Notes under the pieces: model-generated | Told to the model about the DNA's origin: nothing | What the model saw: the letters and a program-made list of their open reading frames with translations, nothing else | The model's database searches: none | Source of the DNA: Bacteroidales bacterium | GTDB taxonomy: Bacteria > Bacteroidota > Bacteroidia > Bacteroidales > UBA932 | Length of the DNA: 9,251 bases | Assembly (NCBI GenBank): GCA_013335275.1 | Contig: JAAXVX010000040.1 | Span: 1 to 9,251, forward strand | Direction of reading: 5' to 3' | Part shown: piece after piece, positions 7,159 through 9,251 of the stretch | How the letters are laid out: each line of letters begins with the position of its first letter | Position numbering within the stretch: the stretch's first letter is position 1 | Made by a program: the position numbers and the translations under genes

Positions 7159-7166
7159 CAAATATA
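7159..7166 (-). promoter_or_regulatory. Bacteroidota-type -7 element for the 205-aa exported protein gene
   Basis: On the minus strand this reads TATATTTG, a full match to TAnnTTTG, and would start transcription near 7152-7156, giving a leader of about 20 nt before the ATG at 7135. The region upstream is the terminator of the previous unit and shows no clear TTTG -33 element. Confidence 0.6.
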
Positions 7167-7185
7167 CATTTTTTAAATAAAAATC

Positions 7186-7218
7186 CCCCTTCCATTTATA
7201 ATTATATTTGAAAAGGGG
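7186..7218 (-). terminator. Intrinsic terminator of the secreted LruC-domain gene
   Basis: In minus-strand RNA, CCCCUUUU pairs with GGAAGGGG (six Watson-Crick and two G-U pairs), with AT-rich self-complementary sequence in the loop, and is followed by GAUUUUUAUUU. It lies 21 nt after the stop at 7240 and just before the promoter of the next gene. A competing stem CCUUCC/GGAAGG is possible. Confidence 0.72.
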
Positions 7219-7239
7219 AAGGCTATCTTAAAACAAAAA

Positions 7240-8730
7240 TTAGTAAACCTTGAGCTGATTTCTGTATCCGGCACCTGTGTTACTGAACCAGTCTGTTTTT
7301 GCTGTACCATTGGACTCTGCCCATTCAATGAAATAAAGGTAAGCCTCATTAATCGGATCCAATTCAACCGGATATTGGAAACCCTGAATAATATTCAAAC
7401 CCCATGGGAGATTATTTAATGTTTTATAATATTTCCCTAAAGGAACAGATGAATCGTCGTCTTTCAATCCAAAAAGAGAAGTATTGGCAAGATTTGTAGG
7501 AACCCTGTTCGGAAGGTGAATCTCTTTCCCTCTTGTATCATCGGCAACAATAAAAAAATTAAAAGCAAGAGAAGACAGATCGGCTATAGGGACGGTATTT
7601 GCAACAAAAGCAATATTAACAGTCAATGTAACAGGAGATATATAAGGAGATGCCTTTATGGTATTTACCAGCTTATCTGCTCCTCTGGGTATAATGTTGA
7701 AAAAATTATCGAATACAATACATGTTGCATATGTTTGACCGGATTCAACCCCGTTAGGTGCTATATTGAAAAGAGGAGAAGATGGGGACACCGAATTACC
7801 GGTAACCCCGGATATTTTATCAGAACCAATTCCGTCAAGCTGGAAACCAAAACCATTGTTAAAAATAGCTCCTGAAGCCTTCAAAATGAATTCACCAATT
7901 ACCTCAACCACATAATTTGAAGAATTTGTAACTGTTTTCATCCTGTAGTCGACAACCACATCATTAAAGTCATAGTCCCCTTTTGCCGGCCAGTTATCTT
8001 CAAAAGCCAGAGTTCCATAACTGACTGCAGAAGGATAGTAAGAGTTGTAGGCTCTGGAAGCATCTGCCGGATACATATCCTGATCATTTTGAACACCATC
8101 TCCGTCAGCATCCAAAAACGGCCCAGTAGGCAGACAACTGTTTGCCGGGTCAGAGCTATATGTACCCGGGAAAACATAATTGTCACCTATTATCCTTCCG
8201 GCTCCTCCTTCGCCGATAAAGCTGACCATTATTTTATAAACACTCGTTGAATTAGCTATTTCAACCGGTATTGGAACAGATATGTTTTGGAGAGTCTGGC
8301 TGGCAGTTCCTGTAAGTGGTGGTACAAAATTATATGTATAGAAAGTTGTTGTAGAACCCTCTTTAGATGGCAATAATGAGGAAGGATCATACGGAATATA
8401 AGAAACAACAATTGCCCGGCTAAGCGTTGTGCCAGAAGTTGAACCAGTAAGTCTTGCACTGAATGTAATATTTCCTGACCCAACTTTTATCCATGGAGTC
8501 TTAATGTACGACGTAGTAATATCAAGACTTGGTGTAACATTCATGTTTGTAAGTGAATAAACTCCTCCGATGAGAAGAGTGGCAGTTCTCCCCTGCTGAA
8601 CCAAATTCCAGCAATTTGCATTGTAAGTGGCAACAGTGACTTCTGCATCTAACGTAACGGTCGATTGACCTAAAACGACTGTTGAGGAAATGACGACTGC
8701 GTACAGTATCGAAAATAATTGTTTTTTCAT
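7240..8730 (-). CDS. Secreted LruC-domain (DUF4842-type) protein
   Basis: A 496-aa exported protein with a Sec signal peptide likely cut at VLG|Q22, with no lipobox cysteine. Residues of about 25-190 form a beta-rich domain with NCWNLV (Cys40), IGGVYSL and PWIKVGSGNITFSARL, recalling the jelly-roll adhesion modules of Bacteroidota; this is a tentative likeness. Cys199 precedes a clear thrombospondin-3/EF-hand-like calcium loop starting DADGDG (207-212) and ending MYP (219-221). The LruC domain follows: FEDNWP (243-248), GDYDFND (251-257), RGKEIHLP (400-407), and an end rich in aromatics. It is a paralogue of the C-terminal domain of the 826-aa lipoprotein (2132-4612). It lies 20 bp downstream of a lipoprotein gene that resembles that protein's anchor domain, so the two are very likely co-transcribed. 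Function unknown; no type IX sorting signal seen. Confidence 0.87.
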   Translation of the reverse strand: MKKQLFSILYAVVISSTVVLGQSTVTLDAEVTVATYNANCWNLVQQGRTATLLIGGVYSLTNMNVTPSLDITTSYIKTPWIKVGSGNITFSARLTGSTSGTTLSRAIVVSYIPYDPSSLLPSKEGSTTTFYTYNFVPPLTGTASQTLQNISVPIPVEIANSTSVYKIMVSFIGEGGAGRIIGDNYVFPGTYSSDPANSCLPTGPFLDADGDGVQNDQDMYPADASRAYNSYYPSAVSYGTLAFEDNWPAKGDYDFNDVVVDYRMKTVTNSSNYVVEVIGEFILKASGAIFNNGFGFQLDGIGSDKISGVTGNSVSPSSPLFNIAPNGVESGQTYATCIVFDNFFNIIPRGADKLVNTIKASPYISPVTLTVNIAFVANTVPIADLSSLAFNFFIVADDTRGKEIHLPNRVPTNLANTSLFGLKDDDSSVPLGKYYKTLNNLPWGLNIIQGFQYPVELDPINEAYLYFIEWAESNGTAKTDWFSNTGAGYRNQLKVY

Positions 8731-8750
8731 TTCCGTAAATTTTTATATTT

Positions 8751-9170
8751 CTACGGCACCTCTATTTCTTCTGGTATATCTGGAATAAAAGAGAATTCTG
8801 CCTTATTACCTATAATCTTCAGGTTGTATTCCATTGAACCATATTTCAGAGTCAGGTTCGTTGTTTCAGATGGGACTATAATTTTTAATCGCAGATCTTG
8901 ACTCATATTATGTAATAGGCTATAGAGTCTGGTCCCGTCCTGAAGCGATATTGACAAAGTAGATTTAACTGTTACAATTGTTGGCAAACCGGTTATAATC
9001 ACTTCAACACTGTTGGATGTGCTCCAGGAAAAACTGTCGGAGACTTTAGCTTCTCCCATAGTAATTTTATCGCTGGGCTTAATCGGGCCCGGTCTAGGAT
9101 CAGGAAACTTTACACAAGAAACCAATATCCATGCAATCAAAATTAAAAAAATATAAATCGAATTTTTCAT
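8751..9170 (-). CDS. Small lipoprotein resembling the LruC-lipoprotein anchor domain
   Basis: A 139-aa predicted lipoprotein. The hydrophobic signal ends in LVSC, giving lipidated Cys19, then VKFPDPRPGP and a flexible linker. The single mature domain begins with FSWST near residue 47 and has strand-like segments SVEVIITGLP, LSISLQDG and LRLKIIVP. The order CVKFP, Pro/Gly linker, FxWxT, a D-G turn, then L-K/x-L-x-x-P is also seen in the first 130 residues of the 826-aa lipoprotein (2132-4612), so the two look homologous. The stop is followed after 20 bp by the secreted LruC gene in another frame. That gene has its own signal peptide, so this is a real gene pair and not a frameshifted fusion. 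No convincing promoter is visible in the 81 bp to the window edge. Confidence 0.82.
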   Translation of the reverse strand: MKNSIYIFLILIAWILVSCVKFPDPRPGPIKPSDKITMGEAKVSDSFSWSTSNSVEVIITGLPTIVTVKSTLSISLQDGTRLYSLLHNMSQDLRLKIIVPSETTNLTLKYGSMEYNLKIIGNKAEFSFIPDIPEEIEVP

Positions 9171-9251
9171 TTTTTCGATTTTTACTAAACTTCTTTCTCA
9201 GCAAAACCACACTGCGCTTCTTTCTTGATATCAGCCGCTTAAGTGCAATTA

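Noticed and set aside
7516..7875. Plus-strand frame of 119 codons
   Set aside because: It is antisense to the conserved LruC domain.
8728..8756. Frameshift or nonsense mutation splitting one LruC lipoprotein into two genes
   Set aside because: The spacer is 20 nt with the second gene in a different frame, and the second product has its own complete signal peptide ending in VLG|Q. Two separate exported proteins fit better.
9184..9251. Possible tail of another minus-strand gene (DIKKEAQCGFAEKEV followed by a stop near 9184)
   Set aside because: The peptide looks protein-like, but an in-frame TAA lies just upstream inside the window, so only 18 codons are open. It could be chance, and nothing supports a gene without sequence beyond 9251.

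Overview
The window looks like a piece of a Bacteroidota chromosome, most likely order Bacteroidales. The evidence is AT-rich DNA, A-rich leaders without clear Shine-Dalgarno sequences, several close matches to the Bacteroidota -7 promoter element TAnnTTTG, signal peptides ending in G|Q, and two LruC-domain (DUF4842-type) surface proteins of the kind common in that phylum. I cannot name the genus.

Left part (1-2053): a p-aminobenzoate (folate precursor) locus. pabB and a partial pabC-like gene lie on the minus strand and share a 4-nt ATGA overlap. pabA runs the other way from a 45-bp divergent control region that holds two back-to-back -7 elements. The pabA element sits so close to its GTG start that the transcript is probably leaderless or nearly so. 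Together the three products would convert chorismate and glutamine to 4-amino-4-deoxychorismate and then to p-aminobenzoate.

Middle (2061-4669): a promoter with a 12-bp tandem repeat, then a large (826 aa) predicted lipoprotein. It has an N-terminal anchor domain, a middle region rich in short beta-strand repeats, a calcium-loop-like segment and a C-terminal LruC domain. A strong hairpin that could terminate on both strands separates it from the next, convergent unit.

Right part (4700-9251), all on the minus strand and read right to left: (a) a two-gene unit, a 139-aa lipoprotein followed 20 bp later by a 496-aa secreted LruC-domain protein, ending in a terminator; (b) a 205-aa exported protein of unknown function with its own TATATTTG element, followed by a near-perfect palindrome; (c) a 198-aa exported protein of unknown function whose stop overlaps the start of a GT4 glycosyltransferase (TAATG).

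The most interesting point is that the 139-aa lipoprotein resembles the N-terminal anchor domain of the 826-aa protein, and its neighbour resembles that protein's C-terminal domain. The same two modules therefore appear in this window once fused and once split into two independently exported proteins. This suggests a lipoprotein anchor plus secreted LruC partner acting at the cell surface, which is an inference. No mobile elements, RNA genes or CRISPR arrays were seen. No gap between genes exceeds 110 bp, and 9171-9251 holds nothing I can support.
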